From Campylobacter ureolyticus ACS-301-V-Sch3b (GTDB taxonomy: Bacteria; Campylobacterota; Campylobacteria; Campylobacterales; Campylobacteraceae): DNA of 64,000 nucleotides. Below are positions 28,379 through 38,292 of the stretch, one piece after another. The stretch lies in the NCBI RefSeq assembly GCF_000413435.1, contig NZ_KE340327.1, forward strand, positions 71,667 through 135,666. The letters run 5' to 3'. Position numbers and translations under genes: made by a program. Every line of letters starts with the position of its first letter. The stretch's first letter is position 1. The notes beneath the pieces were generated by a model. That model had not been told where the DNA came from, did no database searches, and was given only the letters and a program-made list of their open reading frames with translations.

Positions 28379-28807
28379 TTAGCTTTGAGGAACACCAGCT
28401 TTTATTAAATTTGTAAATTTGACACCTTTTAGACCTGAAATTTTGTTTTTAAAATCCTCTATTTTTTTTATATTTCCTCTTAAAACAGAAGTTTCTAAAC
28501 AGTTGCTATGATCTAAGTGTATGTGGTTTGTGCATATTATATTGACATTTGCATCATGTTCTATTGATATTTTTTTTGTTACTAAATCGGTTTGATGATG
28601 ATCATAAATTATTGCTAAAACTGCTATTAGTTCAGCATTTTCATCATCTATATTTTTATCTTCCCAAGAATCTTTTACAATTTTTTCTCTTATTAGGTCT
28701 CTTACAAATTCACTTCTTGAAGCATATCCTTGAGAATTTATTTTTTCATCAAGACTATTAAGTAAATTTTCAGGTAATGACACACTAAATCTTATTATAT
28801 TTTCCAT
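28379..28807 (-). CDS. nikR: Nickel-responsive regulator NikR
   Basis: 142 aa. The N-terminal ribbon-helix-helix ([18 protein letters not shown], then [14 protein letters not shown], to about residue 45) binds DNA as a dimer. The C-terminal ACT-like domain holds the nickel residues: HH in YDHHQTD, then [11 protein letters not shown], which contains the expected His/His/Cys ligand set. NikR controls nickel uptake and, in Helicobacter, urease. No nickel enzyme or transporter is next to it here. It lies upstream of napA in the same direction with 119 bp between, so it is probably a separate transcript. Confidence 0.94.
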   Translation of the reverse strand: MENIIRFSVSLPENLLNSLDEKINSQGYASRSEFVRDLIREKIVKDSWEDKNIDDENAELIAVLAIIYDHHQTDLVTKKISIEHDANVNIICTNHIHLDHSNCLETSVLRGNIKKIEDFKNKISGLKGVKFTNLIKAGVPQS

Positions 28808-28876
28808 AACTATCCTTTTTATAATATTTTTAATATAAAATATAATATAATAATTTCTTTTAAAGTTTTATTAATA

Positions 28877-29398
28877 TTATTTAGTTATAAGATCAAAATT
28901 TGCAGGAATTATAGGTGTAAGTAAATTTTCATCGACAAATTCATCTTTTTTAAGATTTTTAAATTTTATTTTTATATGATTATCAAGTTTATCAGTGTAA
29001 GAAATTTCATCTAAAAGATCATTTTTAAAATTTAATCTGTACTTAACTCCATCAAATTTTGCCTCATATACATTACTATCTATTTTATTGGCATCTTTTA
29101 TAATATTCATTAAATTTGGGACATCTTTTAAATTTGTAACTATTGCTTGCTCTAAATCAGGCTCTATAATAACAACTTTTTCGTAATTAAAATATATATC
29201 TTTTAAATTTGGAGTTTTGTAAGACCATAAAGCGTTGTTTGTTGTTGAAATAAAATTTCCACTATATTCAATTTTATTTTCATTATTTTGTATAGTTTGT
29301 ATAAAATCACTTTGTAAAGTTTTAAATTCCAATGGGTTTGCAAAAGCAAAATTTGTTAAAAAAAGCAAAAATGCTGTTAAAAAATAGATTTTTTTCAT
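28877..29398 (-). CDS. lolA: Outer-membrane lipoprotein carrier LolA
   Basis: 173 aa with a signal peptide (FLTAFLLFLTNFAFANP). The mature part has the LolA pattern: LQSDFIQTIQNNENKIEYSG, then ALWSYKTPNLKDIYFNYEKV, and the C-terminal ISYTDKLDNHIKIKFKNLK. LolA carries lipoproteins across the periplasm from the LolCDE complex; a LolC/E-type permease gene lies 2.7 kb away beyond secA. It is divergent from secA. Confidence 0.9.
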   Translation of the reverse strand: MKKIYFLTAFLLFLTNFAFANPLEFKTLQSDFIQTIQNNENKIEYSGNFISTTNNALWSYKTPNLKDIYFNYEKVVIIEPDLEQAIVTNLKDVPNLMNIIKDANKIDSNVYEAKFDGVKYRLNFKNDLLDEISYTDKLDNHIKIKFKNLKKDEFVDENLLTPIIPANFDLITK

Positions 29399-29485
29399 AT
29401 TTTGTCCTTAAATTTTTAAAAATTCTAGCTAGTTTAAATTAATATATGTTAAAATGTAAAGTTAAATTATTTGTAAGGTTTATAA

Positions 29486-32122
29486 ATGTCAAAAAATATA
29501 TTTAGTAAAATTTTTGGAACAAAAAATGATCGTATAGTTAAAACTTATGCAAAAAGAGCAAAAGAGATAAACGCTCTTGAAGAAAAATATGAAAAATTAA
29601 GTGACGATGAGTTAAAAGCAAGCTTTAATGCTTTAAAAGATGAAGTTGCAAATGGAAAAAGTTTAGATGAAGTTTTAAACGATACATTTGCAATTACAAG
29701 AGAAGCAAGCAAAAGAGTTTTAAATATGCGTCATTTTGATGTGCAGTTAATTGGTGGAATGGTTCTTCATGATGGAAATATTGCTGAGATGAAGACAGGT
29801 GAGGGAAAGACTTTAGTTGCAACTTTACCAGTAGTTTTAAATGCAATGACAAAAAAAGGCGTTCATGTAGTAACTGTAAATGACTATTTGGCAAAAAGAG
29901 ATGCCAGAGATATGGGAGTTTTATACGAGTTTTTAGGTTTTAGCGTAGGAGTTATAGTAAGTGGTGAGTATGATGATGAAAAAAGAAAAGCTGCTTATGA
30001 CTGCGATATAACCTATGGAACGAATAATGAGTTTGGATTTGACTATCTTAGAGATAATATGAAATTTAGATTTGAAGATAAAGTCCAAAGAGAACATAAT
30101 TTTGTAATTGTGGATGAAGTTGATAGTATTTTAATAGATGAGGCAAGAACACCTTTAATTATTTCAGGTCCTACAAATAAAACTCTTGATGGATACATAA
30201 AAGCAAACGAAGTTGCTTTAAAACTAACCAAAGGAAAACCAGCCCAAACTCCACAAGACAAACCAACAGGAGATTTTATAGTTGATGAGAAAAATAGAAC
30301 TATTTTACCAACAGAAGAAGGAATTTCAAAAGCTGAAAAGCTTTTTGGGGTTGACAACTTATATAGTCTTGAAAATGCGGTTTTGAGCCATTATTTAGAC
30401 CAAGCTTTAAAAGCAAATTATCTTTTTGAAAAAGATGTTCATTATGTGGTTAGAGATAACCAAGTTGTTATTGTTGATGAATTTACAGGAAGATTAAGTG
30501 AGGGAAGGCGTTTTAGCGAGGGGCTTCACCAGGCTTTAGAGGCAAAAGAGGGTGTTAAAATCCAAGAAGAAAGCCAAACTTTAGCAGATATTACTTTTCA
30601 AAACTATTTTAGACTTTATGAAAAAATCGCAGGTATGACAGGAACTGCTCAAACAGAAGCAACCGAATTTAGTCAAATTTATGGACTTGATGTTATATCA
30701 ATCCCAACAAATGTTCCAGTTATTAGAATAGATCAAAACGATCTTATATATAAAAGTGAAAGAGAAAAATTTAATGCAGTTATTGAAGAGATAAAAAGGG
30801 CAAATGCAAAAGGTCAGCCTGTTTTAGTAGGAACTGCTTCAATTGAAAAAAGTGAAGTTTTACATAAACTTTTACAAAACGCAAAAATTCCTCATTCAGT
30901 ATTAAATGCAAAAAATCACGAAAAAGAAGCTGAAATTATAGCAGACGCTGGTGCAAAAGGAGCTGTAACAGTTGCTACAAATATGGCAGGTCGTGGTGTT
31001 GATATCAAAATAAATGATGAAGTAAAAGCTCTTGGAGGATTATATATAATAGGAACTGAAAGACACGAAAGTAGAAGAATTGATAATCAGCTTCGTGGTA
31101 GAGCAGGAAGACAAGGAGATCCAGGCGAGAGTAGATTTTTCTTAAGTTTAGAAGATAATTTACTAAGAATTTTTGGAAGTGATAAGATAAAAAATATAAT
31201 GGAACGCCTTGGTATAAAAGAGGGTGAAAGCATAGAAAGTAGAATGGTTACAAGAGCTGTTGAAAACGCACAAAAAAAGGTTGAAAATCTTCATTTTGAA
31301 AGTAGAAAATATGTTCTTGAATATGATGATGTGGCAAATGAGCAAAGAAAAACGATTTATGTTTATAGAAATGAGCTTTTAGATCCAAATTATGATTTAA
31401 GTGAAAAAATTAACTCAAATAGAGTTGAATATGTTGATTATCTCTTTGAAAATGCTGAAATTTTTGATGGAATGGATAAAGATGATATAAACTACGAGCC
31501 TTTAATAGCTACTTTAAGAAATGAAATTGGTGAAAACTTTACTAGTGAAGAATTAAAAGAATTTTCAAGCGTAAACGAGGCAAAAGATTATATTGTTAAA
31601 AAATTAAAAGATGCGTATGATGAGAGAATGAAAGTTATAGATGATGAGCAAAAAAAGGCAATTGAAAAACAAATTTATCTTCAAGTTGTAGATAGAGATT
31701 GGAGAGAGCATCTTTATCAAATGGATATTTTAAAAACAGGAATTGGACTTCGTGGATATAATCAAAAAGATCCATTAACCGAATATAAAAAAGAAAGTTA
31801 CAATCTTTTCTTAGAGCTTGTTTTAAGACTAAAAACCGATAGCATAAGAGCTTTGCAAGGCATTAGATTTAAAACAAAAGAAGAAATTGAAGCAGAAGAA
31901 AGAGCAAGAGAACTAGCTCAACAAAGAGCTATGGCTGAGCTTCAAAGAGCTATGAAAACAAACAAAGAAGCTGAAAATGCCAATGATCAACCTTTGCCAA
32001 ATACTCCAATAAGAGTTCCTAAAAAACCAAGGAGAAATGAGCCTTGCCCTTGCGGAAGTGGTAAAAAATATAAAGATTGTTGTGGAAAAAGTGGTCCTAA
32101 AAAAGGTGAGTTTGCAAAATAG
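29486..32122 (+). CDS. secA: Preprotein translocase ATPase SecA
   Basis: 878 aa. SecA drives protein export through SecYEG. Visible: [20 protein letters not shown] (Walker A, about residues 88-107), [20 protein letters not shown] (DEAD-type box), [31 protein letters not shown] and [20 protein letters not shown]. The C-terminus keeps the zinc-binding tail [14 protein letters not shown]. Strong family identity across the full length. The LolC/E-like gene follows 10 nt later. Confidence 0.98.
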   Translation: MSKNIFSKIFGTKNDRIVKTYAKRAKEINALEEKYEKLSDDELKASFNALKDEVANGKSLDEVLNDTFAITREASKRVLNMRHFDVQLIGGMVLHDGNIAEMKTGEGKTLVATLPVVLNAMTKKGVHVVTVNDYLAKRDARDMGVLYEFLGFSVGVIVSGEYDDEKRKAAYDCDITYGTNNEFGFDYLRDNMKFRFEDKVQREHNFVIVDEVDSILIDEARTPLIISGPTNKTLDGYIKANEVALKLTKGKPAQTPQDKPTGDFIVDEKNRTILPTEEGISKAEKLFGVDNLYSLENAVLSHYLDQALKANYLFEKDVHYVVRDNQVVIVDEFTGRLSEGRRFSEGLHQALEAKEGVKIQEESQTLADITFQNYFRLYEKIAGMTGTAQTEATEFSQIYGLDVISIPTNVPVIRIDQNDLIYKSEREKFNAVIEEIKRANAKGQPVLVGTASIEKSEVLHKLLQNAKIPHSVLNAKNHEKEAEIIADAGAKGAVTVATNMAGRGVDIKINDEVKALGGLYIIGTERHESRRIDNQLRGRAGRQGDPGESRFFLSLEDNLLRIFGSDKIKNIMERLGIKEGESIESRMVTRAVENAQKKVENLHFESRKYVLEYDDVANEQRKTIYVYRNELLDPNYDLSEKINSNRVEYVDYLFENAEIFDGMDKDDINYEPLIATLRNEIGENFTSEELKEFSSVNEAKDYIVKKLKDAYDERMKVIDDEQKKAIEKQIYLQVVDRDWREHLYQMDILKTGIGLRGYNQKDPLTEYKKESYNLFLELVLRLKTDSIRALQGIRFKTKEEIEAEERARELAQQRAMAELQRAMKTNKEAENANDQPLPNTPIRVPKKPRRNEPCPCGSGKKYKDCCGKSGPKKGEFAK

Positions 32123-32132
32123 GGCTCTTTAA

Positions 32133-33323
32133 GTGGTAAAATATCTTATTTTTAAATATCTTAGATTTGACAAAAGTCAGCCATTTATTACGCTTTGCGC
32201 TATTTTAGCTTTTTTAGGTGTTGGAGTTGGACTAATGGTTTTAATAGTCGCCATGGCCATAATGAATGGTTTTGATAAAGAGTTTGAGAGAAAACTCTTT
32301 ACCATGAATTATCCATTAACTATATTTAGTCATTTTAAAGGTGGCATTACAAATAACGATGTAAATAATTTAAAAAAGGCTTTTCCAGATATTAAATTTA
32401 GCCCTTATATTTCATCGCAAGTTATCGTAAAATCTGATAATAAACTAGAAGGCGCAATGATATTTGGCGTTAATATAGATGATGAAAAAGAGATAAACTC
32501 TGTTGTAAAAGATGGTATTAAAGATGCAAATTTAAGTGGCTTTGGTATTATGATAGGAAGTGGATTAAAAGATGAGTTTTATCTAAAAAATGGTGATAAA
32601 ACAACTATTATTTTCACAAAAACAGATCCAGGTGGATTTAGTATGATACCAAAGATGAAACGCTTTGAAGTTAGGGCTGATTTTACTTCTGGACTTATTG
32701 CCTATGATAAAGCTTATCTATATTCTGATATTTATGATTTAGCTAAAATTTTAGGAGATCAAAATGGCGGGTTTGATGGAATTCACATATATTCAAAAGA
32801 GCCGTTTAAAGATAAAGATCGTATTAAAGAAGTTCTTCCAGATACTATGCATATAGTTGGATGGTGGGAGCAAAATGGAAACTTTTTTTCAGCTTTAGCC
32901 TTAGAAAAAAGAGCTTTATTTATAGTCTTAATGCTTATTATTTTAGTTGCCAGCTTAAATATCGTAAGTTCACTTTTAATGACAGTTATGAACCGCCGTC
33001 AAGAAATTGCACTTTTATTAAGCCTTGGCACAACGAAAAAAGAGATTAAAAATACATTTTTTGGACTTGGAATGGTGATTGGTGGTGGAGGGATTATCTT
33101 TGGTCTTATCTTAGGCTTGCTTGGTATTTGGCTGCTTGGAAGCTTTGATATAGTAAATTTACCAGCAGATGTCTATGGAAGCTCAAAATTACCACTTGAA
33201 TTATCAAGTTTAGATCTTTTTATGATAGTAGTTGGAGCTATTTTCATAGTGGTTGTTTCATCATATTATCCAGCTAAAAAAGCTACAAAAATCGATGTTT
33301 TGCAAACTTTAAGAAATGAATAG
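32133..33323 (+). CDS. LolC/LolE-type lipoprotein-releasing permease
   Basis: 396 aa starting at GTG. One N-terminal membrane helix (FITLCAILAFLGVGVGLMVL, about residues 19-38), a large periplasmic domain, then three C-terminal helices in an FtsX domain (LMLIILVASLNIVSSLLMTV, LLSLGTTKKEIKNTFFGLGM). This is the layout of LolC/LolE, which extract lipoproteins and hand them to LolA. Campylobacterota often have a single such gene serving as both LolC and LolE. The ATPase LolD is not in this window. Confidence 0.88.
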   Translation: MVKYLIFKYLRFDKSQPFITLCAILAFLGVGVGLMVLIVAMAIMNGFDKEFERKLFTMNYPLTIFSHFKGGITNNDVNNLKKAFPDIKFSPYISSQVIVKSDNKLEGAMIFGVNIDDEKEINSVVKDGIKDANLSGFGIMIGSGLKDEFYLKNGDKTTIIFTKTDPGGFSMIPKMKRFEVRADFTSGLIAYDKAYLYSDIYDLAKILGDQNGGFDGIHIYSKEPFKDKDRIKEVLPDTMHIVGWWEQNGNFFSALALEKRALFIVLMLIILVASLNIVSSLLMTVMNRRQEIALLLSLGTTKKEIKNTFFGLGMVIGGGGIIFGLILGLLGIWLLGSFDIVNLPADVYGSSKLPLELSSLDLFMIVVGAIFIVVVSSYYPAKKATKIDVLQTLRNE

Positions 33324-33332
33324 CTTTGAAAT

Positions 33333-33968
33333 TTAACTCTCATTAAGCCAAATTTCTCTATTTTTTATCTTTATAATACCCTCTTTTTCCATGAGATAAA
33401 ACTCTCTTGAAAGTGCAGATCTATTGCAAGATAGGTATTTTGCTAGGTCTTCTTGATTGAAAATGGGTTTTATCAAATTTGAACCAGTTTTCTCCCTTTC
33501 GCTGTTTAAAAAGAGTAAAATCCTCTCTCTAAGATGTGTTTTCGAGTAGATATTTAGCTTAAATGAGAGATGACTCATAAATTTATTTAGATCTTTTATT
33601 AGGTTTTGCATAAAGATAGTTTTGTGTTGGCAGTTTCTTTTATTTTCATCAAAAATTGTCCCAATATCCATAGAGATCAAAGTAGATTTTCTCTTTGTCC
33701 TTAAAAACCGCTTATCACTTTTGCCAAAGTCATAGACCAAACTATCCCCAGCCATAAGCCTATCGTCAATTATCTCCCTTTTTTCCAAAGAGATGATATC
33801 AACAACGCCATCTTTTAGAAGCAGTGCCTTAAAGCCTTGGCTTAGATCATACAAATAGATATTTTTATCAAAAGTAAAAATTCTATACTCTATGCAATTT
33901 AGGATTTTTTTGATCTCATTTTCATCAATTCCAGTAAATAGAGAGGAATTTTTAAAAAATTCTATCAT
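33333..33968 (-). CDS. Crp/Fnr-family transcriptional regulator
   Basis: 211 aa: an N-terminal cyclic-nucleotide-binding-like beta barrel (about residues 1-110), a dimer helix (about 115-150) and a C-terminal winged helix at about 170-205. The recognition helix reads LSCNRSALSREF, so the E-x-x-S-R of FNR is replaced by S-x-x-S-R. The N-terminal cysteine cluster of FNR is missing (only scattered cysteines in ILNCIE and NCQH), so it is not an oxygen sensor of the E. coli FNR type; haem or another ligand is possible. It is divergent from the methyltransferase operon, with a perfect palindrome between. Confidence 0.85.
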   Translation of the reverse strand: MIEFFKNSSLFTGIDENEIKKILNCIEYRIFTFDKNIYLYDLSQGFKALLLKDGVVDIISLEKREIIDDRLMAGDSLVYDFGKSDKRFLRTKRKSTLISMDIGTIFDENKRNCQHKTIFMQNLIKDLNKFMSHLSFKLNIYSKTHLRERILLFLNSEREKTGSNLIKPIFNQEDLAKYLSCNRSALSREFYLMEKEGIIKIKNREIWLNES

Positions 33969-33981
33969 ATTTTAGCCTTTT

Positions 33982-34030
33982 GTTGCTATAGCAACTAATA
34001 ATTGTTATCAAGTTTATTATAATTATACCA
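33982..34030 (+). promoter_or_regulatory. Palindromic operator and promoter of the methyltransferase-receptor-ABC operon
   Basis: GTTGCTATAGCAAC (33982-33995) is a perfect 14-bp palindrome between the divergent regulator and methyltransferase genes. A -10 hexamer TATAAT is at 34018-34023 with no good -35. A start 7 bp after it (34030) places the palindrome centre at -41.5, where Crp/Fnr-type class II activators bind. The half-site differs from the FNR half-site TTGAT, in line with the altered recognition helix of the adjacent regulator. It also lies about 14 bp before the regulator gene, so autoregulation is possible. Confidence 0.65.
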
Positions 34031-34052
34031 AATTTAATTTGAAAGGATAGAG

Positions 34053-34796
34053 ATGAGTAGTAGAATTTTGGGTCATACTTTTATGAAAAATTTAGGCAGA
34101 ACCAAACTTAGACCAGGTGGCGGAGTTACTACAAAGTGGCTTTTAAATGAGGCAAACATTCAGCCAAGCAGCAAAATTTTAGAAGTAGGCTGCAACCACG
34201 CAGACAACATAATTGGCATATATAATGAGTATAAGTGCGATGTAAAGGCCATAGATTTGGACGATGAAGCGTTGCAGGAGTGCAGACAAAACTTAAATTT
34301 ATTGGGCTTTGAAAAGGAGATTGAAGTTTTTAATATGGACGCTAAAGATCTAAAATTTCCAGATGCGACCTTTGATATCGTCATCAATGAAGCAATGCTT
34401 ACTATGTTAAATCCAAACGACAAAAAAAGAGCTGTTTTGGAATATCACAGAGTTTTAAAGCAAGACGGACTTTTGCTAACTCACGACATCGCAATAGTAG
34501 ATAGTTCTATAAAAAAAGAGCTCTCACAAGCTGTCAATATAAACACCTATCCACTTACAAAAGAGGATTGGTTTTCGTTGTTTGAGTCAAATGGTTTTAA
34601 GGTGCAAAGTTTTAAAATGGGTAGGTTTCTTTTGCTAGATAAAGAGACAATTATCAAAGATGAGGGTGCCATAAATGCTGCTAAGTTTTATAAAAATGCA
34701 CAAAAAGAGGAGAACAAAGAGCAGTTTTCCAAAATGCTAAAAGCTACAAGCAACAAGAGCATAAACTACATAGCAATTGTTTCAAAAAAGATATAA
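34053..34796 (+). CDS. Class I SAM-dependent methyltransferase
   Basis: 247 aa with a Rossmann-type core. Motif I is KILEVGCNHADNIIGI at about residues 37-52 (N-H in place of the usual G-x-G), an acidic residue ends strand 2 (VKAIDLDDEAL), motif IV region is FDIVINEAMLTML, followed by RVLKQDGLLLTHD. The substrate cannot be read from sequence. It has AAAGGATAGAG before its ATG and is the first gene of the operon; the cupin gene starts 3 nt after its stop. It could modify a small molecule handled by the transporter, or help make one. Confidence 0.85.
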   Translation: MSSRILGHTFMKNLGRTKLRPGGGVTTKWLLNEANIQPSSKILEVGCNHADNIIGIYNEYKCDVKAIDLDDEALQECRQNLNLLGFEKEIEVFNMDAKDLKFPDATFDIVINEAMLTMLNPNDKKRAVLEYHRVLKQDGLLLTHDIAIVDSSIKKELSQAVNINTYPLTKEDWFSLFESNGFKVQSFKMGRFLLLDKETIIKDEGAINAAKFYKNAQKEENKEQFSKMLKATSNKSINYIAIVSKKI

Positions 34797-34799
34797 AGT

Positions 34800-35438
34800 A
34801 TGAGAAATTTAGCTATTGGCAAAAAAATTAGCCTAACAAAACAGCTGCCTCATGTAAAGCACCAAACTATCTCTAAAAGACTTAGCTCCAAATTTGATAT
34901 CTCTCTTTTTTATATGGATGAAAAGACAGATATTAGCACAGAGCTCTATTTTGAGTATAAATTTTATCTCATCTTAGAGGGCGAGGTTTTGATAGCAAAA
35001 AAGCGCCTTAAGGTTGGCGATAGTTTGGTCTGTCTTCCTATGGAGCCATTTTGTATAGAGGCTATCAAAGAGACTATTTTTTTAGAAATTACGATAAATT
35101 TAACGGAGGAAAAGATGAAAAATTTAGAAAAAGGTAGAGTCATTGAACTTAAAAATATGATTGATTATGTAGATGGCGCCATCTCAAATTTGGATATTGC
35201 TAGCACAAAAAATATGAAAATGATGCTTATGTCTTTTGACGCCAATGAGGGACTAAAGCCTCACTCTGCGCCAGGAGATGCATTGGTTGTGCCTTTGGAG
35301 GGCAGAGCCAAAGTTATGGTTGGGGATGAGGAGTTTGAGATAGGAGAGCAAGAGCAAATCGTGTTTCCTAAAAATATCAAACACAATGTAACAGCCATAA
35401 CGAAATTTAAGATGATGTTAGTTTTGGTTATAGACTAA
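34800..35438 (+). CDS. Double-cupin protein
   Basis: 212 aa with two cupin-like beta-barrel halves. The first is around residues 55-100 (FYLILEGEVLIAKKRLKVGD, with few metal-ligand residues). The second is around 150-210 (GLKPHSAPGDALVVPLEGRA, then FEIGEQEQIVFPKNIKHNVT) and keeps two histidines and a glutamate that could bind a metal. No signal peptide, so cytoplasmic. Cupins range from enzymes to ligand-binding proteins; the function here is unknown. It is tightly linked to the methyltransferase (3 nt) and the receptor gene (3 nt). Confidence 0.8.
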   Translation: MRNLAIGKKISLTKQLPHVKHQTISKRLSSKFDISLFYMDEKTDISTELYFEYKFYLILEGEVLIAKKRLKVGDSLVCLPMEPFCIEAIKETIFLEITINLTEEKMKNLEKGRVIELKNMIDYVDGAISNLDIASTKNMKMMLMSFDANEGLKPHSAPGDALVVPLEGRAKVMVGDEEFEIGEQEQIVFPKNIKHNVTAITKFKMMLVLVID

Positions 35439-35441
35439 ATT

Positions 35442-37319
35442 ATGAGTTTAGCTATGAAAAGAGCAGTTTTACTATCACTAACGCTTAGTTCTATTTTGAT
35501 GGCTGAGAATTTAGCCAGCACAACTCAAGTTGGCCCGTTAAAGAGCTTTTCGCCGCCAAAGCCCATAGCGCCAAATATAGCGCAAGGTTATATGGTGGAA
35601 AATCAATTTGATCGTCCAAATCGCCAAGACTATTTTTCCACTTCAAGTTTGGTTTATAGAAATTTAGATAAGTTTCATATAAGTTCGGGAGTTTATGGAA
35701 AAAGTTTTTACAATTCAGCGCTTTTTAAATACCGCGGTGGCAACTTCTATACAAATTTAAACATCAACCATACAAAGGCAAATAGCTACAAAGATGGCGG
35801 CGGCAACAGAGTTTGGTTTGGATATGAGAGATTTAATCAAGCTGTTATTTTAGGCTATCTACCAAATGAGTTTTTGGAGCATAGGTTGGTTTTTATACAT
35901 GATAATATCGATGATGACAAACAGCCGCACAACCCAGCAGACGCCATCAAAACAGAAAGATATATCACCAAATTTAAGACAAGAGTTGGCGAGCAGGATT
36001 TAAGCAATACAGTTCTTTTTGACTTAAGCCATATTCATCTAAAAAGAGAGTCCAACAACTTTTCTTTAAGAAAGGCAGCTAAAAATAAAGTTTTTGTTGA
36101 TGTAGGACGCGATATTTATGAATTTTTACTTAGTTATGAGAGAGATTTAGATAGTTTTCACAACAGTTTTGGAGGCAGCTTTGCCTATGATGATCACATC
36201 GCAAAAAGATATCTAAAGACTCCAAATAGGGATGTTTTAAATGGATATCGCTTTCCAGATGTTGTGCAAAAAACATATAAAATTTACAACTCTACAAGCT
36301 ATGAGCCAAGCCAAAATCATAAGTTTTCTTTAGGTTTTGAATATATCCACAACGACGCTAAGGCAAAGAAATTTGACGCAATGATACCAAATCCCAGAGT
36401 TAGTGGCACTTTTTTTCCAAGCCCAAAGGCTTTATGGAGACAAACTTATGGAGTTGATTTTGATGGTAGCATAAAACAAAATCTCTTTAACGTGAAATTT
36501 AAATATGATTTTAGGCCTTTGAATTTGGAAAGCTATAGTGTTGAGTTAGCTAGGATTTCAAGACTTCCTAGCAATCCAGAGAGATTTTCAGCGCTTTTTG
36601 CTCCAGCAATGCCACAAAACTCCAAGATTAGCAATCCGCACTTAGAGCCTGAGATTCACAACTTCATCAAATTTAGCTTCGATGTCAAAAGTAAATTTTA
36701 TAAAAGTTATTTAGACTCATTAAATAGAGTTGGACTAAACTTTGGCGGATACGTTATGGCAGACAAGGTAAAGGACTTGATTATTTTTGATAGAGCAAGA
36801 GGTCAGAGCGGAGTTGTTGCCAAAAATGGCGGTATCGTTACTAGAAATGTTGATGCGACCATATATAGTACAAACTTATATACAAAGTTAAATTTCACTC
36901 CAAATTTTGCCACTTCACTAAATCTTACTTATAAATATGGACAAAACGATGATGACAAAAGAGCGCTCTATCAAATCCGCCCCTTTGAAGCGCTTTTAAA
37001 TTTGGATTATATGGATTATACAACTTTTGGTAGCTACAATATAGGCTCTGCTATTAGATATGTTGCAAAGCAAAATAGAGGCGATTTTGACAAAAAAACA
37101 GGGCTTGGGATTGATAGCAAAAATAGCGATTTTACCACTCTTGATCTCTACGCCGGAGTTAATGTCAAAGATAAATTTGGCCTTAGGTTGGGCGTAAATA
37201 ATCTCTTTGATAGAGAGTATGCTGAGTTTATTACAGGTGAGCATGTTGAGGCTTTGGATAGTGCGACTATAAATGCTCCAGGAAGAGTCTTTTATATGAG
37301 TTTTCACGCAAGTTTTTAA
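35442..37319 (+). CDS. OprC-like TonB-dependent receptor barrel, apparently without plug domain
   Basis: 625 aa; the second ATG at 35454 gives the better signal peptide (MKRAVLLSLTLSSILMA). After about 40 residues the sequence already consists of outer-membrane beta strands (FHISSGVYGKSFYNSALFKY). The ~130-residue plug domain, with its VLRGP-like motif, that normally opens a TonB-dependent receptor is not there. Segments SYKDGGGNRV, NNFSLRKA, LGVNNLFDREYAEF and INAPGRVFYM resemble the copper receptor OprC/NosA group as I remember it. The C-terminus ends in an aromatic (FHASF), as expected for BAM insertion. No clear TonB box is seen. Possible roles: copper or chelate uptake with a separate plug, or an open porin. 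Confidence 0.8.
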   Translation: MSLAMKRAVLLSLTLSSILMAENLASTTQVGPLKSFSPPKPIAPNIAQGYMVENQFDRPNRQDYFSTSSLVYRNLDKFHISSGVYGKSFYNSALFKYRGGNFYTNLNINHTKANSYKDGGGNRVWFGYERFNQAVILGYLPNEFLEHRLVFIHDNIDDDKQPHNPADAIKTERYITKFKTRVGEQDLSNTVLFDLSHIHLKRESNNFSLRKAAKNKVFVDVGRDIYEFLLSYERDLDSFHNSFGGSFAYDDHIAKRYLKTPNRDVLNGYRFPDVVQKTYKIYNSTSYEPSQNHKFSLGFEYIHNDAKAKKFDAMIPNPRVSGTFFPSPKALWRQTYGVDFDGSIKQNLFNVKFKYDFRPLNLESYSVELARISRLPSNPERFSALFAPAMPQNSKISNPHLEPEIHNFIKFSFDVKSKFYKSYLDSLNRVGLNFGGYVMADKVKDLIIFDRARGQSGVVAKNGGIVTRNVDATIYSTNLYTKLNFTPNFATSLNLTYKYGQNDDDKRALYQIRPFEALLNLDYMDYTTFGSYNIGSAIRYVAKQNRGDFDKKTGLGIDSKNSDFTTLDLYAGVNVKDKFGLRLGVNNLFDREYAEFITGEHVEALDSATINAPGRVFYMSFHASF

Positions 37320-37329
37320 AGGATATTTT

Positions 37330-38292
37330 ATGAAAAGAAGAGAGTTTTTAACCACTAGTTCGGCTTTGATGGCAACTATGTTTGCACCAAATTTATTTGC
37401 CAAAGAGAGTTTTACTATTTATGGTGCACCTGCACTTCCAAGCATAGTTATAGCGGTTGGGCTTTTGCAAGGCAAGATAAATAGAGAAGTTAGTACAAGC
37501 TTAGAAATTTGGAAAAACCCAGATCAACTTAGAGCAGGCGTTGCAAGCGGTAAATTTAAAGTGATGATGAGCCCTTCAAATGTAGCTGTAAATTTAAGAA
37601 ATCAAGGGCAAAATGTCGCGATGTTTAACAACCTAACAAATGGCATAAATAGTCTTATGGTAAAAGACAAGAGTGTAAAAGCTCCAGAGGATCTGATCGG
37701 CAAAAAGCTCATAATGCCCTTTAAAAACGATATGCCAGATATTGTCTTTAGGGCGCTTTTTAGAAAGTTAAATATCGATATCTCCAAGATAGATATCTCT
37801 TATACAGCGACGCCACCAGAGGCTGTTACGCACTTTTTGACAAAAGATTATGATGCGACTTTTTTGCCAGAACCAATGGCAAGTGTAACTATTCTTAGAG
37901 GTAAGCAGAGAGGCCTTTCCATCTACAAAGCATTTGATTTTCTGGATTTTTGGGGTGAAGCCTTTAAGACAAAGCCGCTAATTCCGCAAGCAGGCATTAT
38001 TGTAGATGTGGATTATTATGATAAAAACAGAGCTCTGTTTGATATCTTGCAAAGCGACTTGGAAGATGCGCTAAAGTGGATTATGAGTAACAAACAAAGC
38101 GCTGCAAACATTGGCTCAAATTACCTACCAGCGCCTATTCCAGCGATTGCTCAAAGCTTAGAAAGTGCAAATTTAAGTGTAACTAGAGCAAGAGATATCA
38201 AAGATGAAGCGATGAAATTTTTTGAAATCATCATGGAGTTCAATCCAAAGCTAATCGGCTCAAAACTGCCAGATAAGAGCTTTTTTATATGA
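37330..38292 (+). CDS. Periplasmic substrate-binding protein, NitT/TauT type
   Basis: 320 aa. The N-terminus MKRREFLTTSSALMATMFAP has twin arginines followed by EFL, suggesting Tat export. The mature part has the two-lobed pattern of NMT1/NrtA-type binding proteins: SIVIAVGLLQGKINREVSTS, LEIWKNPDQLRAGVASGKFK, APEDLIGKKLIMPFKND and YDATFLPEPMASVTI. Known relatives bind sulfonates, nitrate, thiamine precursors or aromatic acids; the ligand here is unknown. AAAGGATATTTT precedes the ATG. It overlaps the permease by ATGA. Confidence 0.88.
   Translation: MKRREFLTTSSALMATMFAPNLFAKESFTIYGAPALPSIVIAVGLLQGKINREVSTSLEIWKNPDQLRAGVASGKFKVMMSPSNVAVNLRNQGQNVAMFNNLTNGINSLMVKDKSVKAPEDLIGKKLIMPFKNDMPDIVFRALFRKLNIDISKIDISYTATPPEAVTHFLTKDYDATFLPEPMASVTILRGKQRGLSIYKAFDFLDFWGEAFKTKPLIPQAGIIVDVDYYDKNRALFDILQSDLEDALKWIMSNKQSAANIGSNYLPAPIPAIAQSLESANLSVTRARDIKDEAMKFFEIIMEFNPKLIGSKLPDKSFFI

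Noticed and set aside
28808..28876. Self-regulatory NikR site before nikR
   Set aside because: The region is a run of TATTATA-like words that can be aligned in many ways. No single convincing palindrome stands out.
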